64,000 nt of DNA. It comes from Lucinisca nassula (lineage: Eukaryota > Mollusca > Bivalvia > Lucinida > Lucinidae). Under the pieces are notes generated by a model. It saw only the letters and a list, made by a program, of their open reading frames with translations. It did not search any database and was not told the DNA's origin. Positions 32,931-43,414 of this stretch are shown here, one piece after another. Made by a program: the position numbers and the translations under genes. The stretch lies in contig OY757011.1 in the NCBI GenBank assembly GCA_963580285.1, forward strand, positions 96,145,650-96,209,649, in the 5' to 3' direction. The first letter of the stretch is position 1, and each line of letters starts with the position of its first letter.

Positions 32931-34087
32931 CATAAGCCTAAGTTTAGACTTGTCTATCACCGATGTGTTGCGTCGGCGGAGCGCTCATTAGTGCAAAGCA
33001 AATGAGCCGCAACCACAGCGCCCCGCTTCGGTTCAACCGGCTCTAGTCCAAGTCATGTAGGGTAGGGTCTGTAAGAGGTAGAAGCAGTGCTTATGTAACC
33101 ACTGTATAAGAATGTGTGGGTTTTGTGTTCCCCCCCGCACCCATGCAACCGGGGACCCAGGGCCACCGCCCCGGGAACGGCCAGTCCGCCCAAAGTGGGG
33201 GAATCATGCCCCCAGGGGCACCAGCCCGTGGCCCCCAGGTGTACGGAGAGGCAGAAATATGAGAATGGGGCCTATATCTATGGGTTGGGCAGCATAAGCA
33301 GCACTGTTAAATTCTTAGTAAAAATAATTCACCTGTTCGCGACGGCGCAGGCCAGAAGCACAACGCGGTCAAAGGTCTGATTGGGAGAGTGCCCCACCTA
33401 GGTTGCAACCAGTCCATGCCCCAGCAAGCACGTGATCACGACCAGGCGCAATTTTTGATTGAATGATTTGTTTAGAGAGAAACCTATATGCTACTTCAGT
33501 TGATTCTCCCGACCCAGACACACAGATGAAACTGCCTGCCAAAATCGAGAGAACCAATGAATATGAGTCCCTTTCCGGCACACACAGCCATAGTGACCAG
33601 TGCGCCTGAACAGGAATATATAGGTTCACAAAACCGCACACGCCAAACTACATACAAGCACTTTTGGCATATACGGATGTGCAAACCTAATGCATTCAGG
33701 ATGTCCTGAACACGGTTCTGGGCATCTACATGTAATTAAAGACTGGTTATGGAACAAGGCACAGGGAACCAGATTGCCTCCCGCAGTCAGTAACCTAACG
33801 TTAGCAGCATTGGTTGGCTCTCTGATCGAAACCTAGTAACCCTAGTCCCACGCCCAGCATAATTAGATTGAGAGATTCATATTGCTTTATGATCTAATCT
33901 CCCCTCGAGTCCCTGGGGGCAAGGATATATGGTGTTATTGGGTTGGGGCCAGGTGGTTATTGGAGGCTGTGTCTGTAATAGAAAGAAACATGCAGTATTA
34001 ATGATCGCTGCATGAAAGGATTCCAGCGCTGGAAGAGAAATAAACTTGGATTAGTATTACATGGTTACTCTTTTATACTGCAGCTGT
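32931..34087 (-). other. Possible LINE 3' UTR
   Basis: This stretch lies between the TTAGGG array and the ORF2 stop codon. It contains no gene I recognise. It could be the long 3' untranslated region of the LINE, in which case the (TAACCC)n would be its 3' tail on the minus strand. It could also be unrelated sequence with the real 3' end close to 34,050. The sequence alone does not decide. Confidence 0.35.
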
Positions 34088-37000
34088 CTATATTTTATCG
34101 AATAACTCAGTGTCTTTCAAAAATGTAATGATTGCCTCAACTATCTGAGGCCTATTGTTTCGTGGGGGGTTAAGTAAGTCTTGTTCATCAAAAGTGTTGT
34201 ATCCCAATATAAACAGTGCAGCTTTTAATTCCTGTCTGGGTTCTATATTTCCCTCACAGTGAAAAAGAATATGTTTGATGTTATTTTGCTCATCTTTATC
34301 ACATCTATTACACTTGATGTGGTTTTGATTAAATACACAATGGGTCCCTAGTTTACTATGGTTTAGACGCAAACGTGTGTAAACTGCGTCATGTTTTCGG
34401 TTGTCGCTATAATGGGTAGTAGTATTTTTAACTTTAGGTTCTAGTCTATGATAGAAGCGACCTTTACTTTGTGGGTTGTCCCATAATTTTTGCCATTTTG
34501 TCATAATGGCCTGGTTAATTGCCGGGTATATTTCTGTTTTGGTCGGTAAGGTCTGATCGTTTTTACCGTTTGTCATTGCTGATTTGGCACTTGTGTCTGC
34601 CATTTCATTACCTGGGATATCTACATGGGAAGGAATCCATTCCAGGTAGATATCGTTGCCTTTGTCTTTGGCTAAGTCTAAGAGTAGTAGTATTTTGTTT
34701 ATTTTATCTGGTCTTGTTTTTGATTGGCCAGATTGGAGGGCTTGTATTGAGCTGAGGGAGTCTGTAAGTATGACTGCCTCCGGGATGTTATTATCGATGA
34801 TCCATTTAATGGCATGTTCTATTGCTATCAGTTCAATAGTAAATATAGACAGGCTCGGATTGGTTTTGAGTTCGATATTCACGTTTTCAGCAGGGACCGA
34901 AACTGCTGCTCCTGCTGTTTGTTTTTCAATATCTTTGCTGCCATCTGTATATATCTGTAATCTACCCCTATGTTCCCCTTCTATATAGTTTATACTAGTT
35001 TGTTTCATAAATGTTATGTCATTTTCCCCTTTTTTCCCAATGATGTCCTTGATTGCACAGGAGGGGGGGTTGTGCTTTAAGTCACACTTGTTTCTATAAT
35101 GGGGTGGTTCGATATCCTTAGGTATGTTCAGCTCAGCTATGAGCTTCTGAACTGTAACGGAGTATGGTCGGTATTGGTGTGCCTTTTTAGTCGTTTGGCA
35201 CCCATGTTCCCCAATGAGGTCATTTACAGGCAAATTTTTACCCAAAGGCGAGGAACGTGCCCAATATTTTAGGATTAGTTCCTCTCTTCTTAAATGGAGT
35301 GGTTTTATGCCACATTCTACTTCGAGTGCATTAATCGGGGTGGATATAAATGCCCTTGTTGCAATGCGAAGGGCCTGGTTCTGCACTGTGTCGAGCTTTT
35401 TAAGTTGGGCTTGTGAGGCAGAGTTATAGGCTTGTGCGCCATAATCTACTTTACTTAGGATGAGGGCTTTGTACAGGTTGATAAGGGTTTTCTTATCGGC
35501 ACCAAAAGTTGTGCCCGTGACCAAACGAAGAATGTTAAGGTCCTTCTTACACCTCTGGATGAGCTGTTTTATGTGCTCATCCCATCTAAGTGCTTTATCA
35601 AGGATCATCCCTAGAAAGTTTACATTGTCCACAAATTCAAGTTTTTTGCCAAAAAGTTTGAGATCGAATTTGGAGGTGTCGATATTTTTCTTACGTCTAA
35701 AAAGTATGGCTTTAGTTTTAGTGTTGGACACCTTAAACCCCCACGCCTCAGCCCAAAATTCGATTTTTTTGAGTGCTTTTTGAAGGGCATCTACGGCGCA
35801 ACTGGGTGAATAATGTTTTCTCCATATTGCGCTATCGTCTGCAAATTGCGACAGCTGCAGTCTTTCTTCAGGGTCGAGATTCTCTTTTAGTGAAACCATG
35901 ATTATATTGAAGAGGATGGGACTAATAACACTGCCCTGGGGACAGCCATTTTCTAAATTGTGCTGATTTGATGTTTCTTGTCCCACCCTTACTTGAATTT
36001 TTCGATTGTGGAGGAAATTGTGTATCCATTTGAGCATGTTTCCGTTGATGCCAAATTGTTTCAGTTTGCAGATGGTTCCTGTTGACCACATGAGGTCAAA
36101 GGCTTTTTCCAGGTCTAGAAAGACGGCAGCTACTATCTTATTTTCCATAAAGGCCATATTTATCTCAGAGTCCAATCTGGTTAGTTGATCAGTGGTAGAT
36201 CTGTTGGGTCTAAAACCGGATTGAGTGTCAGCCAGGTGCCCTTTGTTTTCTAAATGGGCCGTCAATCGTTTAGCAATCATGGTTTCCATTGTTTTACAGA
36301 TACACGATGTAAGTGATATAGGTCTGTATGACCCTGGTTCCAATTTATTTTTATTTGGTTTCATAATAGGTATGATGGTGGCAAGTTTCCATTCAGGTGG
36401 GAGTTCTCCTCTTTGATAGGAGATATTCATAAGTTTCAATAGTTCCATTTTGGAGTTATCGGGTAGTTGTTTGAGCATTTCATAATGGATTGTGTCCGCT
36501 CCTGGTGTTGATTCCTTTTTGGATGATAATGCAGTTCCCAGTTCAAAAAATGTGAATGGTCGGTTTAAGTCCGAGTTATTTTCTATTGCCTGGGGTTCCG
36601 GGATGTGACCAAGTCCCCTATCTTCCATAATTATTTTAACAGCTTGAAATTTGGGCATATGATTTGACGATTTCGACATATTGTCATAATGTTGTGCTAG
36701 AGCATTAGCTTTTTCTTTTTCATCGGTAATGATTGTTTTGTTTACCTCTAGACAGGTAATATGGTCAGTAGGTTTACCCCGGAAGCGGTTAATCATATTC
36801 CATACTGTTTTGGAGTTTGCCTTATGGTCTATTTTAGATACAAAATCACGCCATGAGTTAATCTGTTTGTCCCTTTTAATGTCTCTTGCTTCATTTTTTA
36901 ACCTGTTATAGTTTCGTTTTTGTTCTGGATTTTTATTTTTAAGGTATTTCTTTCTAGCTTGTTCACGTTTTTTGATAGCTATAGTAATTTCCTGATCCCA

Positions 37001-37918
37001 CCAGGGCGGTCGGAGCGATTTTACTTTTGGTTTTGTTTTAGGAATAGTTTTTTGACAAATTTGTTGGAGGGATTCTACAAAGTCTGTTGCTATTTCCTGT
37101 GTTGGATTGTTTTCGTTTATTTTTAATGTTTCTGCGCACAGAATTTTGAACTTTTCCCAATCAGCTCTTTGTAAGTTCCATTTTGGATTGTGGGCTGTCC
37201 CCAGTGCATTGAATTTTGAAAGAAATCGGAGGTAGATGGGGAGGTGATCGCTTCCACAAGTGTTGCCCAGGGTTTCCCAGATTGTACCTATGCTCAGGGC
37301 TGGAGTGGCTATTGACAGGTCAGGCGATGTAGTATATTCGGCCATCGTGGCTTCATCATTCTCATTGAGTATAATAAGGCAGTTATTTATGACGAGGTCA
37401 AGTAAGATTTTTCCCCTTGTGTTAGATTTGGAGCTCCATAAGGAGTCATGGGCATTAAGGTCGCCTACAAGGATGAAATTTTTGGTAGGGATAAGGTCAA
37501 GGACCCTTTGATATTCGTCAGCTGTGGACCCGCTTTCAGGAGGGTCATAGCAATTTAGGATGGTTATTTTGTCTTTTTCTAAATATATGGTGGTGGCACA
37601 GTATTCAAGGTTGGGTTGCTCAATTTTAAGGTCTAAGTTTGTGAAAGGTAAATCGTTTCTAATATATGTTAGGACTCCGCCTCCTCTGTCTATTCTATGT
37701 TTGAAGGAGGCGACTTTGTAATTGGGTATGTGGGGTATTTTATTTTTCAACCACGTTTCTTGTAGGCAAAGTAGATGGGGCTTAAGTTTTTTATCTTCCA
37801 GTTGTGACCTCAGTTCGGAGATATTGCCCATGTTACGGATGTTCCATTGAACCAATTCAAGGTCAGAAGCTGTTGTTACAGCCGCGTGTGTGAAGCCGTT
37901 GTTATAGTCGTGGGGCAA
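34088..37918 (-). CDS. LINE ORF2: endonuclease, RT, RNase H (intact)
   Basis: An uninterrupted 1,276-residue polyprotein drives target-primed reverse transcription of a non-LTR retrotransposon. Order: an APE-type endonuclease (about 20-230) with QWNIRN (24-29), LQETW (E54), GDLNAHD (152-158), D200 and SDH (223-225); a reverse transcriptase (about 510-780) with LDLEKAFD (601-608) and FADD (692-695); a type I RNase H (about 985-1113) with TDGS (D992), E1029, D1053 and NEMAD (D1108); and a C-terminal CX2C..HX4C zinc knuckle (C1203, C1206, H1216, C1221). All catalytic residues expected for these domains are present. The RNase H after the RT places it in the I group, with a Nimb- or I-like clade likely. 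The ATG is 11 bases after the ORF1 stop, so translation probably depends on reinitiation. The intact frame suggests recent insertion. Confidence 0.93.
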   Translation of the reverse strand: MPHDYNNGFTHAAVTTASDLELVQWNIRNMGNISELRSQLEDKKLKPHLLCLQETWLKNKIPHIPNYKVASFKHRIDRGGGVLTYIRNDLPFTNLDLKIEQPNLEYCATTIYLEKDKITILNCYDPPESGSTADEYQRVLDLIPTKNFILVGDLNAHDSLWSSKSNTRGKILLDLVINNCLIILNENDEATMAEYTTSPDLSIATPALSIGTIWETLGNTCGSDHLPIYLRFLSKFNALGTAHNPKWNLQRADWEKFKILCAETLKINENNPTQEIATDFVESLQQICQKTIPKTKPKVKSLRPPWWDQEITIAIKKREQARKKYLKNKNPEQKRNYNRLKNEARDIKRDKQINSWRDFVSKIDHKANSKTVWNMINRFRGKPTDHITCLEVNKTIITDEKEKANALAQHYDNMSKSSNHMPKFQAVKIIMEDRGLGHIPEPQAIENNSDLNRPFTFFELGTALSSKKESTPGADTIHYEMLKQLPDNSKMELLKLMNISYQRGELPPEWKLATIIPIMKPNKNKLEPGSYRPISLTSCICKTMETMIAKRLTAHLENKGHLADTQSGFRPNRSTTDQLTRLDSEINMAFMENKIVAAVFLDLEKAFDLMWSTGTICKLKQFGINGNMLKWIHNFLHNRKIQVRVGQETSNQHNLENGCPQGSVISPILFNIIMVSLKENLDPEERLQLSQFADDSAIWRKHYSPSCAVDALQKALKKIEFWAEAWGFKVSNTKTKAILFRRKKNIDTSKFDLKLFGKKLEFVDNVNFLGMILDKALRWDEHIKQLIQRCKKDLNILRLVTGTTFGADKKTLINLYKALILSKVDYGAQAYNSASQAQLKKLDTVQNQALRIATRAFISTPINALEVECGIKPLHLRREELILKYWARSSPLGKNLPVNDLIGEHGCQTTKKAHQYRPYSVTVQKLIAELNIPKDIEPPHYRNKCDLKHNPPSCAIKDIIGKKGENDITFMKQTSINYIEGEHRGRLQIYTDGSKDIEKQTAGAAVSVPAENVNIELKTNPSLSIFTIELIAIEHAIKWIIDNNIPEAVILTDSLSSIQALQSGQSKTRPDKINKILLLLDLAKDKGNDIYLEWIPSHVDIPGNEMADTSAKSAMTNGKNDQTLPTKTEIYPAINQAIMTKWQKLWDNPQSKGRFYHRLEPKVKNTTTHYSDNRKHDAVYTRLRLNHSKLGTHCVFNQNHIKCNRCDKDEQNNIKHILFHCEGNIEPRQELKAALFILGYNTFDEQDLLNPPRNNRPQIVEAIITFLKDTELFDKI

Positions 37919-37929
37919 TGGCGGGGGTA

Positions 37930-39012
37930 TTAGTGTCTACCGGAGGTCTCTTGTGATAGTAACGTATAAATATTGTTACTATGGTACGTTGCCTTAGGTA
38001 TGGAGTTATTAGGTCGTCTGGTTTTTTGCTGGGCAACCATTGTGTTGGCATTTGTATTTATAGGATCGGGCCTTCTAACTTGGTTGGATGAGGCAGTTCC
38101 TGTATTTTGAGGAGCATACCTCGGCACATTTGGTTTAAAGGGAACTGGGGGCAGGTTATAGGTCTGTATGAGGGGGGGGAGTGTTATCCCTTTCATCCAC
38201 ATGCTTCTCTATGATGTTTGATACTACACTTTCTTTCTGCTTTTTGCTCATATTGGATGTGTTTGTGTGTAAGATGTCCGTTAATATGTGTTTTAATTGT
38301 AGTAGTGTAATGGTTTTCGTCATGTCAGGTCCGGTTGCTGGTTGTTCGGCATTTTTAGTTTTATTTATTTTCGGAAAGTCCGTTTCTAAATTAAAAAGGG
38401 AGGGGGGCTTAATCATCATGAGGGGGGGGGGGCTAGTTTTTTATCGGTCCTATGTGTTGTTGGATCTTTCCTTCTTTTTGACCATTCTATGTAGGTTATG
38501 TTATTTTTTCTATCAATGGCATATTTCTGCTCCAGGAAGAAGGGGCAAGATTTGGATGCCGCTCCATGTTGACCGTAGCAATTGCTACATTTCCTTAATC
38601 GCGATTCAGTTTTATGCGTGCACTGGCTGTAATTATGATTTCCAGCGCACAAAGGACACTTAACGGGGTTACCAGGACAGGTGTTTATACTATGCCCATG
38701 TTCCTGGCAATTATTGCATCTTAGATAGGGTATTTCGCAGGGGTAAACTGGATAAGATTCTGTCCTAGTTAGAAGTAGTGTGGGGGCTTCCTGAACATTG
38801 AAAGTAATTTTGACCATGTCTGTTGGTTGTTTAAGTTTGTTCGAGATTCTGTAAAGATCCTTTATGAGTTGGCCATTTTGGTTGAATGACCGCTGAAATT
38901 GGGCCAGGTTAGTGTTGAAGGGGATGCTTTTAATTATCCCCGTACTGGTTGGATTGTTCTTGTTAACGGGGGCTGATTGCTGGGTAGGGGTCTTTGTAAA
39001 CTTGATTTGATA
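37930..39012 (-). pseudogene. LINE ORF1 (gag-like, CCHC knuckles), 5'-truncated, frame-broken
   Basis: The open frame enters from about 39012 with no start codon, and its first visible part reads as a gag-like RNA-binding region (MVKITFNVQEAP at 38817). It is followed by CX2CX4HX4C-type knuckles: CNNCQEHGHSINTC, CPLCAGNHNYSQC and CSNCYGQHGAASKSC (about 38540-38740). The coding frame shifts at a C tract (G run on the plus strand at about 38424-38434) and shifts back at a second C tract (about 38171-38178). The region between them is open in its own frame (38156-38419) and the last part (37930-38202) is open to a stop. Everything outside the two tracts therefore reads as coding. ORF1 of this group binds the element RNA and forms the RNP. 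The 5' end is probably a normal LINE 5' truncation. Confidence 0.8.
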
Positions 39013-39179
39013 AAGTCACAAATTGCAAGAGTATATATTGCGATATACTGTCTGAAACCTGACGTCATCACGTAACGTCGCTTTTCATTGGTTGGCAGTA
39101 GGTTTTTCGCAGATCACAGGGCTTGTCGCTTAGTGGAAAATAATACATGCACAGAAATTCCCGGAAGGAGACTTGGACT

Positions 39180-39448
39180 CATTACGAAAACTGGCCTATA
39201 CAAATACAGTGTAACCTTTATCGCCAAAAATATGAAAATTTTGAGGTGAAAAATTGTGATATGTTTCTTATTTCTGCTCAAAATATAGATTAAGGGTACT
39301 CAAGTTAGAGGCGGTTCTAACGAGTACCACAATCTATATTTTAGAGCAGAAATAAGAAAAATAAGGTTTACCCCTGCAAACCCCAGTTTTACTTTATAAA
39401 ACTGTGGTTTAAGGGGGTCAAAATTGTATAGGCGTGTTCACGTGATGT
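39180..39448. mobile_element. palA MITE, full length
   Basis: It starts CATTACGAAAACTGGCCTAT and ends AGGCGTGTTCACGTGATG. One hairpin arm is reduced (CTCAAGTTAGAGGCGG). The right terminus, TTCACGTGATG, is the palB version, so it may be a palA/palB recombinant. Confidence 0.8.
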
Positions 39449-39734
39449 GTTTCGTTGAATCCTTAAATTTCTGCAAGTGCATTATAATGGGGCGTAACTG
39501 TCTTGAAAATTGTCATTTGGTGAGGTAAATCGTCGGTTTACCGCTGCATTCCGGCGTGGCCGTTGGTAAGTTTATTCTCGTGTTGTCAAAAGAATTCCTA
39601 AAATTTACCATTTTTGGTGGCATTTTTATATTCCGATGACAAAGTTTGAATTATTTGAAATGAAGAATCATTTCTTGTGGATTTTATCGATGTGAAAACT
39701 CGATTCCCGAAATTGTGTGGTTTATACAGGCATT

Positions 39735-40210
39735 TTGATAAAGCATCGGGTTTGAATTCGAGACATGTACCAGGTTCGATCACCACCAGCGCCAAGTGCT
39801 GTTTGCTTGATCAAGAGATTTTATCCACATTGCTTAGTACTGGTTTCTACCCAGGAAGAGGAAGACAAAAAAGAGGACCACATGGAAGATAAGTCATCAC
39901 GAGGACAAGTCCGTGAGATAAAGACCCCGGCGCTAAACCCCACTTCATATAGAGAAAACTGGGGTTTACGGGGGTGTGCATTATTTTTCTTATTTCTGCT
40001 CCAAGACAAAGGTTGTGGGTACTCGTTAGAACCGCCTCAATGAGGCGGTTCTAACGAGCACCCACAACCTATGTTTTGAGCATTTATAAGAAAAATTTCA
40101 CAGATTTTCATCCGAAAAGTAGCCATTTTGGGGATGTTAAAAATGCAATAAGTCGCACGGGTGTGTTATCGTAATGACTAGTTTACTAAATACGTTACCC
40201 TCTATAAATA
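39735..40210 (+). mobile_element. SINE-L split by a palB MITE
   Basis: The SINE-L 5' part (B-box-like CAGGTTCGATCACCACC, ACTGGTTTCTACCCAGG, GACCACATGGAAGATAAG) ends at 39894. Its 3' part (CTAGTTTACTAAATACGTTA, CCCTCTATAAATAA) resumes at 40177. The intervening palB is therefore a younger insertion. Confidence 0.8.
39895..40176. mobile_element. palB MITE, full length, inserted in SINE-L
   Basis: It starts CATCACGAGGACAAGTCCGT and ends GCACGGGTGTGTTATCGTAATG. The hairpin ACTCGTTAGAACCGCCTC / GAGGCGGTTCTAACGAGCACC is perfect. The flanks are ...ATAAGT and ACTAGT..., with no target-site duplication longer than one base. Confidence 0.9.
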
Positions 40211-40231
40211 ATTTGATCGCTGCGTAAACGA

Positions 40232-40534
40232 TATTTGGTCGTTTGATTTGAGGTTTAACGTCCCCATCAACACTGTATAGGTCATTTTGGAGACGTTGCT
40301 TCCAATTTTGTGGGACGTTTACCCGACATTGAGACGAAATGAAATCCCTGCCGCCCAATGAAACCAATAGGGTTTATACATGTAAACATGGACGGTCCGA
40401 CTCGCACCGCTTTGCCTGGGCAGGCTTCGATCCTCTAAGCTGTTTGCCAGTACTCGTGTGCGGTTCGGTTTCAGCTCTGCGTGGAAGCATCACGCAGCCC
40501 ATCAATTTCTTCAAGCCCCGATGGGCGGGGTCCA
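40232..40534 (-). mobile_element. SINE-V, full length with 14-bp TSD
   Basis: TSD CGCTGCGTAAACGA lies at 40218-40231 and 40535-40548. All SINE-V blocks are present, including CTTCAAGCCCCGATGGGCGG at the far (5') end and GAGGTTTAACGTCCCCATC near the tail. Confidence 0.92.
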
Positions 40535-40771
40535 CGCTGCGTAAACGAAGGCGAATCCTTCGGAAGGAGACGTAGACTGATTCGTTAAAACCCTTAAATT
40601 GCCACGCCAGACACATGATTCCAGTCCAGATTGTATAAATAACAATCTTACGCAACACGCTGACCTCAAAGCGATAAAGATTGCGCGCCTAATTTATATA
40701 AATGACTTGCAGATTTCCTACGAAACAGTGGTAGTCACAAGGACATCAGCACTGAAGAACTTCTGTGCTTA

Positions 40772-41054
40772 GTTTTGTTTGAATTGGGGCTTTACGTCGC
40801 CGTGAGCACTATATCGATCATTTTGGAGCCGTTGCTTCCAATTTCGTTGGTTGTTTACCCGACATTGAGATGATATGACATCTCAAGCCCTACCATCCAA
40901 ACAAACCAAAAGCATTTGTATGCAGGGAGGGTCAGACTCGCAGCCCTTTGCCTGGGCAGGCTTTGACTAGTACTCATGTCGGGTCGATTTCAGCTCTGCT
41001 TTGAAGCACTATGCAGCCCAATCTATTTCTCCAAGCCCGACGTGCGGGGGTCGT
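40772..41054 (-). mobile_element. SINE-V, full length with 12-bp TSD
   Basis: TSD CTTCTGTGCTTA lies at 40760-40771 and 41055-41066. The copy is more diverged than its neighbour at 40232. It is inserted into sequence related to the duplicated segment of 13.8/25.4 kb (GGTAGTCAC...ATTAACTTTGGGTCGAT). Confidence 0.9.
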
Positions 41055-41248
41055 CTTCTGTGCTTATTAACTTTGGGTCGATTTACGAACAATCGACCGT
41101 AAAGTACTTAACATGCAAACATTCGTGTGACAACGGCTCAGATAGAATGAACAATACAAGAACCGCCACACACAGAAAACGTAAACCAAGCGACTGTATT
41201 GCATCAAAGAGCAGTACCACATTAACAAAAATTTACTCACTCACAATA

Positions 41249-41550
41249 CGACCCCCGCCCATAGGGGCTTGAAGAAATATATGGGCTGCATGATGCTTCC
41301 ACGCAGAGCTGAATCCGGCTCGCACACTAGTACTGGTAAACCGCTTAGAGGATCTGAGCCTGTTCAGGAACCGCGGTGCGAGGCGGACCGTCCATGCTAA
41401 TAAACCCTGTTGGTTTCATTGGGCGACAGGGCTTTAGATGTCATTTCATCTCAATGTCGGGTAAAAGTCCCACAACATTGGAAGCAACGTCTCCAAAATG
41501 ACCTTTACAGTGTTGACGGGGACGTTAAACCTCAAATCAAACAAACAAAT
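41249..41550 (+). mobile_element. SINE-V, full length with 10-bp TSD
   Basis: TSD ACTCACAATA lies at 41239-41248 and 41551-41560. The forward order CCCCCGCCCATAGGGGCTTG to CCTCAAATCAAACAAACAAA makes this a good reference copy. It lies about 0.6 kb upstream of the first receptor gene. Confidence 0.92.
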
Positions 41551-41796
41551 ACTCACAATAATGTATCTAAAGTTATGTGTAAGGACCTTCATCGAGTTTT
41601 TCAAAACCTTCTATCTAAAAAAACTGATTCTAATACTACGCGCCTATATAGAGAATGGAAACGAACAGTGATTTATTCTGCAATAAATCACTAGTCGAAA
41701 GAACAGGACGTGGAAAGTCGCCGTTTAGTGACATCACTTTTATCTTCGCTAACGTTAGACGGTGTATTGCCATTTACTTGCATCATCAAAAAATGT

Positions 41797-42012
41797 TACA
41801 TAGAGGATCTTACATGAGTGTTCATGTATTATTGAATTTGTTAAACGAATTGAGGAAAAGGGATAAAATGCCAGGCATTGCCGTTTAATAAATTCAATTA
41901 TGCATGAGCACGAATGCAAGATTCTATTTATCATATGACATTTAAAACGCATTTTATTCACGATTGTTTACAAAAATGTCAATACTCCGCCGTTAGTGAA
42001 CGCGACGTTAAC
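41797..42012. mobile_element. MITE F remnant, upstream of receptor 1
   Basis: CATAGAGGATCTTACATGAG, TTGAGGAAAAGGGATAAAAT, CATGAGCACGAATGCAAGAT, TTATCATATGACATTTAAA and ACGATTGTTTACAAAAATGT occur in F order. The copy is truncated at about 42010 (CGCGACGTTAACG). It ends about 105 bases before the receptor's predicted splice acceptor, so it probably lies in that gene's intron. Confidence 0.75.
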
Positions 42013-42094
42013 GTGAAGAGCCGCGCACATGTATAAGCGCCTAAGGTACTGGCTTGCAAAATGTCTAACAATAGGGCTATTGCAAATTTTTATT

Positions 42095-42119
42095 CTTACA
42101 AACATCCTGTTTTTTTCAG
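42095..42119 (+). other. Predicted 3' splice acceptor, receptor 1
   Basis: A pyrimidine-rich run ending TGTTTTTTTCAG precedes GCGTTGATATGG. The exon would begin at 42120, 8 bases before the ATG at 42128. The second receptor has the same 8-base spacing at 52678, which supports a real 5'-UTR intron in both genes. Confidence 0.75.
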
Positions 42120-42127
42120 GCGTTGAT

Positions 42128-43414
42128 ATGGCAAATTTTACAAGTCAGCCGAACTCTGTACGGAACATCGCTTACCAATTAAAAGAAAATGCAACTAATC
42201 AAAATATCAGCGAAATGGACTGCATGGTGTACGGTGAAAATTGCTCTTACCAATACATATATGACATCGGAAGTGAAATAGAGCAGTTTATGACATTCGA
42301 AAAATACGTGCGCATAATCGTACCCATCATATTTGGACTTATTGTCATCCTAGGCCTCTTGGGGAACTTGTTGGTTATATTTGTTGTTTTATGCAACAAA
42401 CAAATGAGAAGTACAACAAATATTTTGATCGTAAGTCTTGCATTTGCGGATTTGCTTTTCATTATATTCTGCGTCCCTTTCACAGCAGCGGGATACGCCT
42501 TGCCCTTCTGGCCATTCGGTGACTTTTGGTGCAAAGTTGTCCAATTTGTGATATTTGTGAGTGCGTACATCAGCATATACACGCTAGTTTTAATGTCACT
42601 TGACCGATATCTGGCAGTGGTACATCCAATATCATCACTGGCCATCAGAACGCAAAGAAATGCGTACATTGTAGTGGTCATCACGTGGTGTATTTTCTTT
42701 ATGTGTCACATCCCACTGTTGTTTCAGTATGGAATTCACGAGTACAACTACTACGGTGAAGATCGCTCTGTATGTATGAATGTAAAGAGCTTACAAAACC
42801 CAGGAATAAACAAAGTGTTCTTTGCCTCATTTCTTGTCTTTGGATATGTCCTGCCTTTGTCTCTTGTTTGCGTTCTTTATGGATTCATGTTGAAACGACT
42901 TCTTTACGGTATGATGCCTGTAGGGAGCCAGAGAAACGAAAATAACCGCTCACGGAGGCGCGTTACAAGGATGGTGATAATTGTTGTGGTGATTTTTGCA
43001 ATCTGCTGGTTGCCCATACAGATCATCTTCATGTTGCAGCAGTTTGGGGAGTACTCCTCGAATGTCATATCAGCTGCTGTGCAGATGGCCGCTAATTGTC
43101 TCGCCTACATGAACTCGTGTGTTAATCCCATACTTTACGCTTTTTTGTCTGACAACTTCAGAAAGGGATTCAAAAAACTACTAGCTTGCAGTCCAGCGAA
43201 ATATTCTCAATTACGTCTCATGGTAAATGGACACAAGGATACAGAAAACATCCTTCCTACAGGGAACAGTCTTCATTCAACATGCAAAATGTCACCCAAC
43301 CAGGAAGGTGGTCGAAAAGAAAACGCCAATTGTGCAGAAGCAGCCAATCAATGCGGACGAATGTTATGGCTAAACATGGAAACTACCAATCAGTGTGCTC
43401 AGACTGATTTATAA
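42128..43414 (+). CDS. AstA-R: Allatostatin-A/galanin-type receptor 1
   Basis: A 428-residue class A GPCR, single coding exon, plasma membrane. The start is the ATG 8 bases after a good splice acceptor; an in-frame ATG at 42029 would lie in the intron. The N-terminus (1-60) has sequons at N3, N21, N26 and N38. TM1 has GN (N80) and TM2 LAFAD (D108). FWPFGDFWCK puts the disulfide Cys at C135, with its ECL2 partner at C216. TM3 ends in DRY (159-161), TM6 has CWLP (293-296) and TM7 NPILY (333-337). A Cys after helix 8 (C354) may be palmitoylated. The tail ends CAQTDL, a class I PDZ-ligand pattern. WPFG..WCK, LMSLDRYLAVVHP and RVTRMV match insect allatostatin-A receptors; galanin receptors are the vertebrate relatives. 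In molluscs the expected ligands are buccalin-like peptides, with Gi or Gq coupling inferred. Its nearest relative here is receptor 2, 9.3 kb downstream. Confidence 0.92.
   Translation: MANFTSQPNSVRNIAYQLKENATNQNISEMDCMVYGENCSYQYIYDIGSEIEQFMTFEKYVRIIVPIIFGLIVILGLLGNLLVIFVVLCNKQMRSTTNILIVSLAFADLLFIIFCVPFTAAGYALPFWPFGDFWCKVVQFVIFVSAYISIYTLVLMSLDRYLAVVHPISSLAIRTQRNAYIVVVITWCIFFMCHIPLLFQYGIHEYNYYGEDRSVCMNVKSLQNPGINKVFFASFLVFGYVLPLSLVCVLYGFMLKRLLYGMMPVGSQRNENNRSRRRVTRMVIIVVVIFAICWLPIQIIFMLQQFGEYSSNVISAAVQMAANCLAYMNSCVNPILYAFLSDNFRKGFKKLLACSPAKYSQLRLMVNGHKDTENILPTGNSLHSTCKMSPNQEGGRKENANCAEAANQCGRMLWLNMETTNQCAQTDL

Noticed and set aside
33112..33380. Proline-rich open frames in a GC-rich stretch
   Set aside because: They depend on local composition, overlap each other in different frames and carry no domain signature.
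38181..38663. 160-residue plus-strand open frame opposite LINE ORF1
   Set aside because: It is antisense to the zinc-knuckle coding region and has no features of its own.
42029..42127. 33-residue N-terminal extension of receptor 1
   Set aside because: It crosses the predicted intron end (TTTTTTTCAG), and receptor 2 has no counterpart.
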